Notes under the pieces: generated by a model
Databases searched by the model: none
Seen by the model: the letters and a program-made list of their open reading frames with translations, nothing else
What the model was told of the DNA's origin: nothing
Assembly (NCBI GenBank): GCA_963377175.1
Contig: CAUJNA010001524.1
Span: forward strand, 578,592-642,591
DNA from: Effrenium voratum
Lineage: Eukaryota > Sar > Dinophyceae > Suessiales > Symbiodiniaceae
DNA length: 64,000 nucleotides
Direction: 5' to 3'
Program-made: the position numbers and the translations under genes
Part shown: positions 1 to 12,290 of the stretch, one piece after another
Layout of the letters: each line of letters starts with the position of its first letter
Numbering within the stretch: position 1 is the first letter of the stretch

Positions 1-317
1 ATACATACATACATACATACATACATACATACATACATACATACATACATACATACATACATACATACATACATACATACATACATACATACATACATAC
101 ATACATACATACATACATACATACATACATACATACATACATACATACATACATACATACATACATACATACATACATACATACATACATACATACATAC
201 ATACATACATACATACATACATACATACATACATACATACATACATACATACATACATACATACATACATACATACATACATACATACATACATACATAC
301 ATACATACATACATACA

Positions 318-348
<31 letters not shown>

Positions 349-622
349 CATACATACATACATACATACATACATACATACATACATACATACATACATA
401 CATACATACATACATACATACATACATACATACATACATACATACATACATACATACATACATACATACATACATACATACATACATACATACATACATA
501 CATACATACATACATACATACATACATACATACATACATACATACATACATACATACATACATACATACATACATACATACATACATACATACATACATA
601 CATACATACATACATACATACA

Positions 623-654
<32 letters not shown>

Positions 655-702
655 CATACATACATACATACATTACATTACATTACATTACATTACATTA
701 CA

Positions 703-733
<31 letters not shown>

Positions 734-1314
734 CATACATACATACATACATACATACATACATACATACATACATACATACATACATACATACATACAT
801 ACATACATACATACATACATACATACATACATACATACATACATACATACATACATACATACATACATACATACATACATACATACATACATACATACAT
901 ACATACATACATACATACATACATACATACATACATACATACATACATACATACATACATACATACATACATACATACATACACATACATACATACATAC
1001 ATACATACATACATACATACATACATACATACATACATACATACATACATACATACATACATACATACATACATACATACATACATACATACATACATAC
1101 ATACATACATACATACATACATACATACATACATACATACATACATACATACATACATACATACATACATACATACATACATACATACATACATACATAC
1201 ATACATACATACATACATACATACATACATACATACATACATACATACATACATACATACATACATACATACATACATACATACATACATACATACATAC
1301 ATACATACATTACA

Positions 1315-1345
<31 letters not shown>

Positions 1346-1415
1346 CATACATACATACATACATACATACATACATACATACATACATACATACATTACA
1401 TACATTGCATACATA
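1..1415. repeat. (ATAC)n tetranucleotide microsatellite
   Basis: About 1.4 kb of almost pure CATA/ATAC. Rare interruptions are a CATTA at 319, a dinucleotide slip near 651, a short CATTA run at 672-706, a 2-base slip near 983 and CATTA units near 1307-1320. Because 4 is not a multiple of 3 and the unit has no stop, all minus frames are open and read a Met-Tyr-Val-Cys repeat; this is an artefact of the repeat. The array continues beyond the left edge. Confidence 0.98.
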
Positions 1416-1504
1416 CATTACATTACATTACATTACATTACATTACATTACATTACATTACATTACATTACATTATATTACATTACATTACATTACATTA
1501 CATA
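1416..1504. repeat. (CATTA)n pentanucleotide array
   Basis: About 17 CATTA units follow the ATAC array directly, with one CATTATATTA variant. The same pentamer appears inside the ATAC array (672-706) and, strongly degenerated, at 38.86-39.42 kb. Confidence 0.95.
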
Positions 1505-2261
1505 CATGTTTTTGGGAGTTCTTTGCCTGGCAGTTTAAAAGAAAACCGCAAAACAGTCACCCAATTTGAGGGTCCGGCCAAGAGACAAGCCTATGTGGGT
1601 TCTTGGTTGAAGGGAAGCCATGGTTCGCATTGCTCCACCGCCTTTGAAGCCAAACACTAGGCTGTAAGCACGCCGGGCTTCAACAAGGTTAGCTGCCACC
1701 TCATTGACTCTACAACTAGGGCATTTGAGTGGGCTTTGAATACGTTTTGCTAGACCTGAACCCAGGGACTTCTTCTTGGAACTCAACCACCCCTTGGTTC
1801 AAGCCTCGTGTTGTCAAAACGAGCCGCCTAGCCGAGCCCAGCGGTCTGACGCTCGCTCGCGGGCCTAGGACCAGCACGTCATCATCGATGCCGCGGTTGT
1901 TCTTCCGCCAGCCAGGGTCCGTGCCTGCCGAGCTGAGTGAAGCAAGCTGCAGGTGGGCTTTTTTGAACATCACTGGGGACCATTTCCCTTCAAACCCACC
2001 AGTTTGGAGGGAAAACCGCCTTTTGGGAAAACAACGTCACTTGGGGGCATTCTTCAAACCAGCAGTTGGAGAAAAACACATCTTTTGGCAAAAAAAACTT
2101 GATCGACACTTTAATGTCCCAGCCGAATGATCCAACTCCGACCAAAAGCCCGCCGGGCTAGGGAGCCAGGCTGTAGCAATAGTGGATCAGCGTCGCCGCC
2201 TCACAAGGCACGGCGCGTCGCCAGCAAAAAAGCGTTGCCTGCGTTGCCTGCGCAGTCATTT
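1505..2261. other. Stretch without a supported gene
   Basis: Unique sequence of ordinary composition. The longest open frame is 133 codons on the plus strand at 1729-2130, without clear codon bias or a recognisable motif. Nothing else seen. Confidence 0.5.
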
Positions 2262-2358
2262 GGCCATGGGTCAACATGCGGTACCGCCAGTGAACATCCC
2301 AATCCCCACTAAAAAAGACTAAAATGGGTCGTGCACCTACCCCCATTGGTATTGACCC
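2262..2358 (+). mobile_element. TIR element family A, copy A5
   Basis: Starts GGCCATGGGTCAA like the other family-A copies and has the shared interior (CAGTGAACATCCCAATCCCC, then ACTAAAATGGGT). The right end is shortened to TTGACCC. Both sides carry ATTT (2258-2261 and 2359-2362), a 4-bp target-site duplication. No coding capacity, so it is a MITE-like non-autonomous element. Confidence 0.75.
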
Positions 2359-2865
2359 ATTTCAGTTGCCCATTCCCTCTTTCCACATTTCATGGGTCCA
2401 ACATGGATATCATCTTTGATACAGCACTTTCTTTGGGTGGAAAAATCACGCGCGGCCAACCCGCAAACATGTTCTGCCTCCTCATACTTCTCCACGGCAT
2501 CCATCCAGGAACCCTTCCTTGGCTGTTCGGCCAGGTTAGCCACCGCGAGAAGGCCCCCTAATTTGACTTACTTTCTCTGAATTGCGGACTAACTGCTGGA
2601 AGTGGGGAACAACCTAAGTCACGAACAATTTGCAGTCTCTTGGACGCACTCCCAAGACTCACCTTGTTCACGGGGAATGAGTGTCAACCCAGGCTATAAA
2701 TGAGGCGCTTATCATGGACCACCTGGTTCTTCAAGATAGGGTTGCACTTGCCCTTGGCTGTCCCGCCTTTCAACACCATTTCGTAGGGGTCTTGGAGGTA
2801 TGGAGGTTTATGCGCAACTAAGGTTGTGAGGCAGTACACGCCCCTTGTATAAGCACTATATTGAC
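2359..2865. other. Stretch without a supported gene
   Basis: No feature seen apart from open frames under 80 codons. It includes the probable intron or 3' flank of the minus-strand TPR-like exon. Confidence 0.4.
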
Positions 2866-3001
2866 CTCCATACCGGACAACTCCCTGGAGCCTTGCGCTT
2901 TCCGCCTTTCCCGAGGCGCCGGCTTGAAAAGATCGTTCCCTTCCTCTTTCAGCCTGAATCCGCGATTCGCGACGTCTGCTTCGCCGGCTATGGGGGCCTC
3001 C
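2866..3001 (-). pseudogene. TPR-like exon fragment with a probable 1-base frameshift
   Basis: On the minus strand an acceptor-like GATCAG precedes an open frame reading EAPIAGEADVANRGF then RLKEEGNDLFK. The last block matches the first helix of TPR repeats in co-chaperones (consensus LKEEGN.LFK). The frame is then lost as a TPR, but the next frame continues AGASGKAESARLQGVVRY, which fits the second TPR helix (G...A....G/A). One base appears to be missing near 2921-2924. A donor-like G|GTCAAT lies at 2865. The similarity to the TPR family is from memory of the consensus. The break could be pseudogenisation, a sequencing error or a misplaced intron. The opposite strand is also open here, so the call is moderate. 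Confidence 0.4.
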
Positions 3002-3224
3002 CTGATCGCATTGACAAGTGTTGGCGTGTTGCAACTCACGAGAACACTTGGATTCATGCACCGCACGCATATCAAATAGGACAACCTGGTCAAATATTCG
3101 AGGGTTTGTTACGCCGATCATTCGTCTCTATCTCTTCCAACTTCTGTTCTCGCCGCTGCCAGACGTGTCCCAAACTAACTCAACTTCCCCCCAGCCAAAA
3201 CTATAACTGTTTAAGACTGGTCAA

Positions 3225-3505
3225 CCAACACACACACACACACACATCAAACAGCATAAGGGCAAACAAACAACAATCAACGAACAACGCACGACCAACC
3301 AACCACAAACAAACAAATACCAACAACAAACGAAACACAACAAACAACACACAACAGGCAACAAACATGAGACAACATGAAACAATCACCAAATCAGCAG
3401 GAGCAGCCGCAGCCGCAGCAGCAGCCGCAGCCGCAGCAGCAGCAGCAGCAAACGCAGGAGCAGACGCAGAAGCAGCAAGAACAACAACAGCAACATCAAC
3501 ACATT
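3225..3505. repeat. (CA)n, CAAA-rich and CAG/CAA low-complexity tract
   Basis: A (CA)11 run at about 3226-3247 is followed by roughly 130 bp of CAAA/CAAC-rich sequence and then a GCAGCAGC/GCAACAAC tract to about 3500. Frames across it give poly-Gln, poly-Ala or Asn/Thr-rich peptides. A 286-codon open frame (2845-3705, plus) spans it but is mostly repeat-driven. Confidence 0.9.
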
Positions 3506-5033
3506 TCACCAAAAAGCACACACGCAAATGCGCCTCTCAAGCGGGAAGGGACAACAAAAGCACCAAAACCCAGCCTCTCGCAAATCACCTTCTTCTCATC
3601 GAAGGGCAACTGGCGCCAGGCCTGACTCACCCAGAGGGCCGTCGAAGTGCTGGGAAGTTCCAATTGATGGGTGCCGCACGGGCTGGTTTTGTGGAAATGC
3701 AGTGAGTTCCCCACATCCCTCCCAAATGGACGACAGCCTTGGAACTTTGATATGCCAACTGGACTTCCCTTCCCTGAATGCATGGTTTGCCACAAGGGCG
3801 AAACTGTGGAAGTGCGGTCCATTATAGCCCTTCTCGCTCACATGTTGCTCCATGTTGCTTCTTTTTGTCATGTTCATACCGGCTGGCCTTTCAAACCAAG
3901 CTTTGCATGTTTATACGTGAGTTTCCCTTTCTCTGCACTTACTTGTTTGTTCTTTGTTACTTAGATTAACGGTAATCTTTGATCGAAGCAGAACTTGTGG
4001 AGTGTCCTGAAATGGGGGGACGCTGTTTGGATGGAACGAAACCAAAGCGACCAATGCAGCGGACCTTATCTAAGGCAGGGCTGTTCAAATTACTTCCAGG
4101 TCCGATCTCGTCAGAGACCACATCCTTCATGATCGTTGAGCTCTGCGCACATGGGCAGCTTTCCCTTCAAGGGCTTCCTTCCCTTTAAAGGGCCCAAATG
4201 CGGCCCTGAAAAAACCGCCCTGCAAACAAATTAGGGCACCTCATGGTAGTTTGAGGGTTCATGAGCCTGTCCTTGATTGAGCCCCCCTTAGCGACTGAAA
4301 CTAGCCTTGGTTGCTGCAACGCCCCACTGCAGACAGCTCTCCACTTTTGTGGGTCCAATGCGGAGAAGATCAGAGCTGCTGCAACCAACAGGTTCTGAAA
4401 GTTCGTTTCTTTGCGGGTCCACAGGAAAGTTTCTGCGCTTCTCAACCCACGTCCAAAGATCCGCGACAAAAAACCGCCCAGCTCGCCTTGAAGTCCTCCT
4501 TCTCGCCGTGGAACAAGGTGTGCTGCACGAAGAAGGGCCAAGTCCTCAGCAGATTTCCAACCAATGCCGGAGGCGGATGCACATGGATTTGGACATCCTT
4601 CAAGCGGCGAATTTTGTGCCCACAAAATATCGCAAATCACTTTGGGGGTGGTTCTTGAAATTCATACAAACAACAAAACAACTCAACCACCCCTCAACTT
4701 TGTTCTGGCGGCAACGCCAACAATTCAACATGACCTTTTCAAGCCCCAAGAAGGCCCTCCGAAGGTCGCCAAATGAGGCCTGCCCATTCCAAAACCACGC
4801 CGCCCGCCTTTTTTTTGGGGGACTGAGTCAGCAGATGGCTTGTCCTTTTGGGTGAAGATTCCGAGAAAACCCGCAGGTCTCTCTTGCCAGGCCTTGAGAT
4901 GTCAAACAGTTCGGCCACCAAAAATTCAACAACAAATAAAACACGCATGCCAAGAATAGTGAAGTCTCTGCATAGTAAGCAAGGAGACCCAACTTGTAAA
5001 ACTAGAAGGATAATACTGGCATAAACCACCTAC
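3506..5033. other. Stretch without a supported gene
   Basis: Several overlapping open frames of 90-180 codons on both strands (for example 4307-4855 plus and 4185-4640 minus). None has a consistent GC3 signature or recognisable motif. A weak AAGGGAACC-rich composition recurs. No RNA gene or repeat seen. Confidence 0.4.
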
Positions 5034-5180
5034 CAACTGGTGCGAGCTGGATTTTACGTCCATCCACAGCTTTAGGGTCCTGCACCCCTCTCCAAAGAGC
5101 TTCTCCGAACCCTAACACACCTCTGCAAACGCGTCTCTGAGGCGCGCGCGGGACCCGTGGGTTTTCTCCGAAATTGGGAT
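5034..5180 (-). CDS. Candidate exon, unrecognised
   Basis: Minus-strand open block reading NFGENPRVPRAPQRRVCRG then VLGFGEALWRGVQDPKAV, ending at a donor-like G|GTAGGT near 5034. Codon use is reasonably GC-ending and the composition is protein-like, but there is no known motif. No partner exon was identified. Confidence 0.25.
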
Positions 5181-5833
5181 ATGGATCAACACTTGACGCA
5201 TGAATTACCCGCAATCCCACACCTCATTGGATTTCCATGAGGATCCGTGGGAATGACACTCTCGTTCTCGCGCTGTATCTACTGAACTCGAAACCCAAAG
5301 CAGCTCTGAACCCAAGGAGATCCCTCTCATGTGGTGAACCCTCCATGTTGGCCTGAACTCGAAACCAGCCCAAAGGCTACGTCATTTTCCGGGATGCTCA
5401 GCGGCTGATCTGAGCTCCAGTCTCGTAGGTCTTGCGCTTGTCATTCATCTGCGCAGACTTGAGCTTGACCTGGGAAAATCGACCATGGAAGCCAGCCCTT
5501 GCCCTTGGCTCGTCAAGTTGCCATTTGCAACAGGTTAGTGTACCCTCCCTCAGGGCGGAGAACGGTGCAAAGCTCACCAGTAAGCTGAAGCGTTGAATCT
5601 GAGGTTACGTGAAGGACCCTTGTACATCCGCGCGGGATCAAACGGACGCCCCGTTGAGAAATACAGCTGGCAACGTAAAACCAGAGTGTCATAATCAACG
5701 GTAGTAAGCAAGTCTACCCACCACGAGGGCATAAAACCACCCCTGCACCTCTGAATCGTTGGGTTTGTCTTGCTTGGCTTGAACATCTGTTAGACTCATG
5801 GATACCAGACGCGGATGGGCTTGTTGCATGGTT

Positions 5834-6364
5834 TCAAAGGAAACCAAAACAACATTTGAGGACGGGAAGTGTCGCATTAGCTGGGCAGCTTCTAACGGGC
5901 GCTTTTCGGCCAGTTTCAAACCAACCAGGCTTGAAGGGTGGCTCCAATGGCGGCACTCCCACCATCAAATCTTGGGCACCCCGGCAGCTTGCTGGAGGAT
6001 GTTTCCAATCCTGAGCCGGATTGAGCTGAGACAAGGCCGTTTCAAGGCGACTCTCTTCTACCGAAACAGGCGCATTCCAAGCAAAACGAGGTTCGCACAC
6101 CTCCCATGTCGAGAGGGTAAGCCTGTTGTGTTGCTCGAATGCTCCGAGGTAAAACTTGCTACAGCACTCACGGCCATTACCAGTCATTTCCAATGCGATG
6201 ACTAGTCCCACAGGCGAACCTTTGGTGCCTGTGGCTGGATGAAGTCCTGCACCGTTCAGAAACCCAAGTTGGAATGATTGGGCTCTCCCGGTAAGAAGCA
6301 AACGTGGTTTCAACCAAGGTTTCTTAGCTTGCGAGTTTTTTTTTCCCATTTTTTTTCCCCGCAA
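5834..6364 (-). CDS. Candidate coding stretch, unrecognised (176 codons)
   Basis: Continuously open on the minus strand with mixed but protein-like codon use, for example GLVIALEMTGNGRECCSKF and ESRLETALSQLNPAQDW. It ends in TGA at 5834. About one frame of this length is expected by chance in a window this size, so length alone is not decisive. No domain recognised. The promoter-proximal part (6300-6364) is poly-T/poly-A and probably not coding. Confidence 0.25.
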   Translation of the reverse strand: MRGKKMGKKNSQAKKPWLKPRLLLTGRAQSFQLGFLNGAGLHPATGTKGSPVGLVIALEMTGNGRECCSKFYLGAFEQHNRLTLSTWEVCEPRFAWNAPVSVEESRLETALSQLNPAQDWKHPPASCRGAQDLMVGVPPLEPPFKPGWFETGRKAPVRSCPANATLPVLKCCFGFL

Positions 6365-6479
6365 CCATCCAATAGTATGGATTGCTTCCCCATTCCGAGA
6401 GAAGTCCCTTGGCTTTACAGAGCAACAAGGGCTCCTGGGGTCTTACAAGGGGGTTGCGAGCAAAGGGTTCTGAAAGATT

Positions 6480-8769
6480 TTCTGCACTCTCCAGACTAGC
6501 ATGGAACCCCCAAACAACCCTCGAATTTTAAGAGGAAGCCAACAAACAAACCTTTCTGCACACTCCAGACTAGCATGGAACCCCCAAACAACCCTCGAAT
6601 TTTAAGAGGAAGCCAACAAACAAACCTTTCTGCACACTCCAGACTAGCATGGAACCCCCAAACAACCCTCGAATTTTAAGAGGAAGCCAACAAACAAACC
6701 TTTCTGCACACTCCAGACTAGCATGGAACCCCCAAACAACCCTCGAATTTTAAGAGGAAGCCAACAAACAAACCTTTCTGCACACTCCAGACTAGCATGG
6801 AACCCCCAAACAACCCTCGAATTTTAAGAGGAAGCCAACAAACAAACCTTTCTGCACACTCCAGACTAGCATGGAACCCCCAAACAACCCTCGAATGTTA
6901 AGAGGAAGACAACAAACAAACCTTTCTGCACACTCCAGAGTAGCATGGAACCTCCAAGCAACCCTCGAATTTTAAGAGGACGCCAACAAACAAACCTTTC
7001 TGCACACTCCAGAGTAGCATGGAACCTCCAAGCAACCCTCGAAACTGAAGAGGAAACCAACAAACAAACCTTTCTGCACACTCCAGACTAGCATGGACCC
7101 CCAAACAACCCTCGAATTTTAAGAGGAAGCCAACAAACAAACCTTTCTGCACACTCCAGACTAGCATGGAACCCCCAAACAACCCTCGAATTTTAAGAGG
7201 AAGCCAACAAACAATCCTTTCTGCACACTCCAGACTAGCATGGAACCCCCAAACACCCCTCAAAACTGAAGAGGACACCAACAAACAAACCTTTCTGCAC
7301 ACTCCAGAGTAGCATGGAACCTCCAAGCAACCCTGAAAACTGAAGAGGAAACCAACAAACAAACCTTTCTGCACACTCCAGACTAGCATGGAACCTCCAA
7401 GCAACCCTCGAAGTTTAAGAGGTAAACAACAAACAATCCTTTCTGCACACTCCAGAGTAGCATGGAACCTCCAAGCAACCCTCAAGACTGAAGAGGAAAC
7501 CAACAAACAAACCTTTCTGCACACTCCAGACTAGCATGGAACCCCCAAACAACCCTCGAATTTTAAGAGGACGCCAACAAACAAACCTTTCTGCACACTC
7601 CAGACTAGCATGGAACCCCCAAACAACCCTCCAATTCTAAGAGGAAGCCAACAAGCAAACCTTTCTGCACACTCCAGCGTAGCATGGAACCTCCAAGCAA
7701 CCCCCAAAGAACCCACGAATTTTAAGAGGAAGCCAACAAACAATCCTTTCTGCACACTCCAGAGTAGCATGGAACCTCCAAGCAACCCTCAAAACTGAAG
7801 AGGAAACCAACAAACACACCTTTCTGCACACTCCAGACTAGCATGGAACCTCTAAGCAACCCTCGAATTTTAAGAGGTAAACAACAAACAATCCTTTCTG
7901 CACACTCCAGACTAGCATGGCACCTCCAAGCAACCCTCAAACTTGAAGAGGAAGCCAATGTTCAAACAATCCTTTCTGCACCTCCAGACTAGCATGGACA
8001 ATCCAAGCAACCCCCAAACTTGAAGAGGAAACCAACAAACAATCCTTTCTGCACACTCCAGACTAGCATGGAACCCCCAAACAACCCTCGAATTTTAAGA
8101 GGAAGCCAACAAACAATCCTTTCTGCACACTCCAGAGTAGCATGGAACCTCCAAGCAACCCTCGAATTTTAAGAGGAAGCCAACAAACAAACCTTTCTGC
8201 ACACTCCAGAGTAGCATGGAACCCCCAAACAACCCTCGAGTATTAAGAGGAAACCAACAAACAAACCTTTCTGCACACTCCAGAGTAGCATGAAACCTCC
8301 AGGCAGCCCTCAAACTTGAAGAGGAAACCAAAACACAATCCTTTCTGCACATTCCAGACTAGCATGGACGCAACGCTCAAACTTGAAGAGAAAACCAACA
8401 AACAAACCTTCCTGCACACTCTAGACTAGCATGGAACCTCCAAGCAACCCTCAAGTTTGAAGAGGAAACCAACAAACAAACCTTTCTGCACACTCCAGAC
8501 TAGCGTGGAACCTCCAAACAACCCTCAAATTTGAAGAGGAACAACAAACAACTCCTTCTGCACACTGCAGACCAGCATGGAACCCCCAAGCAACCCTCAA
8601 ACTTGAAGAGGAAAAAACAAACAACTCTTTCTGCACACTCCAGAACAGCATGGAACCTACAAGCAACCCTCAAACTTGAAGAGGAAACAACAAACAACTC
8701 TTTCACTGCACACTCCAGACCAGATGGAACCCCCAAGCAACCCTCAAACTTGAAGAGGAACAACACATA
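6480..8769. repeat. 74-bp minisatellite array (~31 units)
   Basis: The unit runs from ATGGAACCCCCAAACAACC through AGAGGAAGCCAACAAACAAA to CTGCACACTCCAGACTAGC, spaced 74 bp (unit starts 6501, 6575, 6649, 6723, 6797, 6871 and so on). The first five units are identical. From 6871 rightward units diverge, and beyond 7960 they carry indels and a different sub-variant (CAAACTTGAAGAGGAA). Minus-strand frames are open over long stretches and read Cys-rich peptides in three registers, as expected of a stop-free unit whose length is not a multiple of 3. I see no splice, start or bias evidence that it is translated. Confidence 0.97.
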
Positions 8770-8827
8770 GTTTTTGGGGGGACTCCCCTTTTTGGGACTC
8801 CAACTTGCCGCTTAGCCAAAGCGCTCA

Positions 8828-9034
8828 TTGTCGCCACTGAAGAGCGACATGGCTTCGCAACTCGCGGCACCGGCGCACCGCGAGTGTTCACAACCCAAAA
8901 ACCGGTTGGCTTTCGCAAGATGGGGTTTAGAGGCTTACTTGGGCCTCGCTCCACCAGACGAGGTGTTCTACCACTTGGTCAATGCTCATATAGCTATGAC
9001 ATGTAAGAAGATGAACATATTCCTTTTAGGGTAG
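8828..9034 (+). CDS. Candidate exon with an ATG, unrecognised
   Basis: Just right of the minisatellite. The frame has an internal ATG at 8849 and reads MASQLAAPAHRECSQPKN, then RWGLEAYLGLAPPDEVFYHL, ending at TAG 9032. The first 50 codons look coding by composition and amino-acid mix. No domain known. It could be a complete very short protein or a first exon with an unseen donor. Confidence 0.25.
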   Translation: MSPLKSDMASQLAAPAHRECSQPKNRLAFARWGLEAYLGLAPPDEVFYHLVNAHIAMTCKKMNIFLLG

Positions 9035-9726
9035 CATTGGCAATGTCCCATTGGCTTTTGTGGTGAATCTATTGGGTCCGACATGCCCCCCCAACCATAA
9101 GCTACTGGCTATTTTCACCAAACCTGTTATAAACCTTTTGTTGACGTGGACACATGGCGATTCATCGCCATCGAAATGGGTAGCCGACAGGGAACCTCAG
9201 CTGGATTCAAGAAGGCTCCGATACAGGGATCCAACCATGGACATCTGAACATCAGGCAAAGCGGACCCAACAGATTCGAATCGGAAAATAATCAACCGTC
9301 ACAAATAAATGACAAAACAACAACAGTCTCCGAACAGCCTGTGAATACTGGTTGATTCTCATCACCACCGTTTGTGAAGTGGATTTGTCCATCAGCAGTC
9401 GGGCCCAAACCCAGCCCTGGCGGCCTTTGGTTTCCTGGGCTGTTTGTTTTCCGATCTCCGGCCAAAAGTGACTAACTTGTGGGTTAAATAAATACGGACA
9501 CCACCAAGATAAGTAGTTCGGTGCCTTTTGAATTCCAAATAAACCGCCCATCAACATGCACTTCCTATCTGGCCGCCGCTTGGAATTCCCCTCACCGAGA
9601 TCCCTGTCTGCGATTCTGGTCGGATCCTTGGTTGCCTTTTGCATGTGGCGATCCCTCTTTGGCCCAGCCCGCTCCACAAAAAAAGGCTCTCATGGAACCA
9701 GGACAATTTCTTTATTTGTTTTGTTT
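9035..9726. other. Stretch without a supported gene
   Basis: Only overlapping frames under 145 codons on both strands. No repeat family recognised. Confidence 0.4.
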
Positions 9727-9822
9727 CGGGTCAAACATAGGTACCCAATGGCCCCCTGGTAAATGGAAAGAATGACTAAAACCTGTGGTCCATATGGTGG
9801 TCTAATTCTGACCAACACCCAT
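9727..9822 (-). mobile_element. TIR element family Q (A-related), copy Q2
   Basis: Reverse-orientation match to 37075-37172 and 27847-27945. Shared blocks are GGGTCAAA, GGTACCCA, CCTGGTAAATGGA, GACTAAAACCTG and GGTGG. Ends resemble family A (ATGGGTCAAAA). A partial copy adjoins A4 at 15002-15055. Confidence 0.65.
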
Positions 9823-12055
9823 GCCGTTTCGCTCGAAGGGGAAGCCGAGGCTTTCCTAGGCTTTGGGAAGCCCAGATCGGCTCGCTGACTCACGGGCCTA
9901 GAGAGGACCCACTGGGGGGATGTGGTGGCCCCAAGTCCCAGGTTGGTTTCTGTGTGTTTTTTCCAAATGGGTTTGGAGTTAAACATCCCATGGGTTTGGA
10001 GACAAAGAAACATCCCCAAGGGTTACCGAGTGAAACCAGGCGAGAAACATCCAGCTCAACCAAAGAAACCCAAGTCGATGCCCTTCTCCACTTGATGCCC
10101 GCGGCCCTGCCACCAAATCAACAGGTCATGCCCGCGGAAACTCACCATGGTCGTCGCTTTCCCCTTTGAACACCATAATTGAAAAGCCAAAACACGAGTC
10201 TCTCTCACCAAGTTGGATAGGACCAACCCTTTGTCTCTTCAACCAATACTGTTTACCTAGGCTCCATTTCTCTTCAAGCTGCCTTCCCGACAGCTCTAGC
10301 CACTCCCCGGCCTTCACCTCCAGGCATCCAAGGCGTACGTTTTGCGCAACCGCTTTGGCGCCCGGTTTGGCGCCTTTCCGGTTCTGGTTTTCGGGGCGTT
10401 GATCCCGTCAAGTGGACTTCAGGGATATGTCCTAAATCCGTATTCAAGCCTTTGGGGCTGGGAAGCGCCAAGAGGCGCATCGCCACATATTTCAGAGGCT
10501 AACTCAAACTGTAGATATAACGCATTGACAATGTCCATTGCAAAGGACATCTGAGGCAACAAACACCACATGAGTCCCTCACTTCCGTGCATCATGATTG
10601 GCGTGATTGGCGCCACATCACCTCTGGCAAACCTCTGACTTGATGGCATGCCTGTCTTTGACGATAGATCATTCCATCCTCTCATGTAAGTGTTGCTACC
10701 CCAAGATGCAGCCACTTGATCGCGGGTTCCTTGAGTTCCGCGTCTTGCTCGCACGTTTTGGCGAGCGTTTCCAAGCTGCCTCCCCACTTGAGCCCATTCA
10801 TCAGCCTAAATTCGACTCCACGGGCGGCTGGGCACGCATCCCTGCCTTTTCACTGGAGAAAAATGTCTCTTTCTGGATAAATCAACTGCTTGATTTCCGG
10901 ATTCCTGTCCAGTTTAGAGGGTGACCTTCACTTTGAAGAAACACGTCACACCCACATTAAGTCGCTAGGTCGATTCATCCAGGCTTGACCTTAAAGGGAA
11001 ACAGATAAGAAGACAAGGAAGCGCAGAAACTCGCCAGAATCTTCAGGATTTCACTCGCGCAGAAACTCGCGTGTCTGTGTGGCTGGCCAACTGAGAGGCG
11101 CCGAGGCATTGAACATTTGGAACGCCAAGTGTGATCAGCACCCCAGTAAGGGGGGATGACTGAAAGTGTAGCTTGTTCTTCTCCCTTTGCCGGTGCCGTT
11201 GTATGTACGATTACATTTTTTCACAGAGACCTAAAATAAAGTAACTTTACAATTGTCAGCTTTGAAAGGGATGTTGCAATGCAACTTGGACTTGCTGCCC
11301 CCATGCCCCCCGCCCCAGAACTAAAAAACAATACAAAGACAAACCCGGCCGGGGTTTTCTGACCCCATGTCAAAGGAGCTGCGCTTGCCGAAGGATTTCC
11401 TCCCCTCACTCCCTCGAGCAAAAATCGGGTCCGCAGGTCACCTGAATTTGGCGGGCTTACCGTTTGGCGGAAGGAAGGGGGGGACCTCCCCCGATGACCC
11501 GATGAGTGAGGTCAAGGTGGTTTCCTTCAAAACGAGCTAGCATGGGATCTCCGACCTAGAGAATTTGAGTTGAAGTTCCTCCCACAAATGCAAGCTTCTT
11601 CGTTTCCCTGCACTCCGCCAGAACAAAAAGGCAAGCAAGGCCCCCCTTTAAGGGCCGTTTTTCTCTGCATGTCATTTGAGGCTCCGATGCGCTGTACAAA
11701 TGCAAAGCGGGTGCCGCAAAGAGCGACTCTTGGTGGCTCAGATGCGGCACAAGCGGATCTCTGGACTTCGAAAGAACATGACCTTTCTCAGCTTGAAAGC
11801 CCAGAAGCTGAGTGAGCTTAGCAAAATGTGACAGGATGAGATAACGACATTGTGAAAGCTACAGCAAGTCACTCTGAACAAGACGTCGATTTCTCAGAAG
11901 TCGCTCTGCAGCGTGCGGCCCTGCCCTTTGCGATGTTGTGAATTAGCTCCCTGTCCGAGCGGGGTCTTCTGCCTATGTCAGGGGAAGGGTTGATAAAGCA
12001 CAGCTGGGGCTGATTCCCTTTAACCCACCGCTTGCAGGCGGCGAAACCTATCATC
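9823..12055. other. 2.2-kb stretch without a supported gene
   Basis: Nothing repetitive recognised. The best coding-like fragment is at about 10709-10921 plus (reads LDRGFLEFRVLLARFGERF, then a stop at 10922), too weak to call. 11230-11470 is G/C-skewed and featureless. Confidence 0.4.
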
Positions 12056-12175
12056 GACTGGGCTGCCCTCAGATCCCCCGCTAAACGTTTAACTTTTAGT
12101 GGGTTAAATGGAAACCACCACTACACACTAAAAGGCTAAAAAGCTAAGGAACCGGATGGCTGGGAGCCACCAAGC
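12056..12175 (+). repeat. Dispersed repeat family B, copy B1
   Basis: Shares GACTGGGCTGCC, a palindromic core CCCGCTAAA..TTTTAGTGGG, AATGGAAACCACCACTA, and GGAACCGGATGG.TGGGAGCCACCAAG with B2 (16006-16121); B3 (55229-55290) keeps the left half. The core can fold as a hairpin. Target-site duplication not clear. Confidence 0.75.
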
Positions 12176-12290
12176 ATAGTAACATCTTGAGGATGTGATG
12201 GGCTTTGACCTTGCTGCCAAAGGTAACAATGGGGAAACCAACCGGCAAAGCTACTGGCACACCCAAAATCCAGGCCGACCAGCAAACCAA

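Noticed and set aside
318..1418. Long minus-strand frames of Met-Tyr-Val-Cys repeats
   Set aside because: Pure translation of the ATAC microsatellite; open in every frame, no start context, bias or splice evidence.
3380..3500. Poly-Gln/poly-Ala protein segment in the 286-codon plus frame
   Set aside because: The CAG/CAA tract is open in several frames on both strands, and the frame also crosses a CA microsatellite; likely noncoding low complexity.
6480..8769. CRISPR-like array of direct repeats
   Set aside because: The whole 74-bp unit is repeated with no unique spacers, and the setting is eukaryotic.
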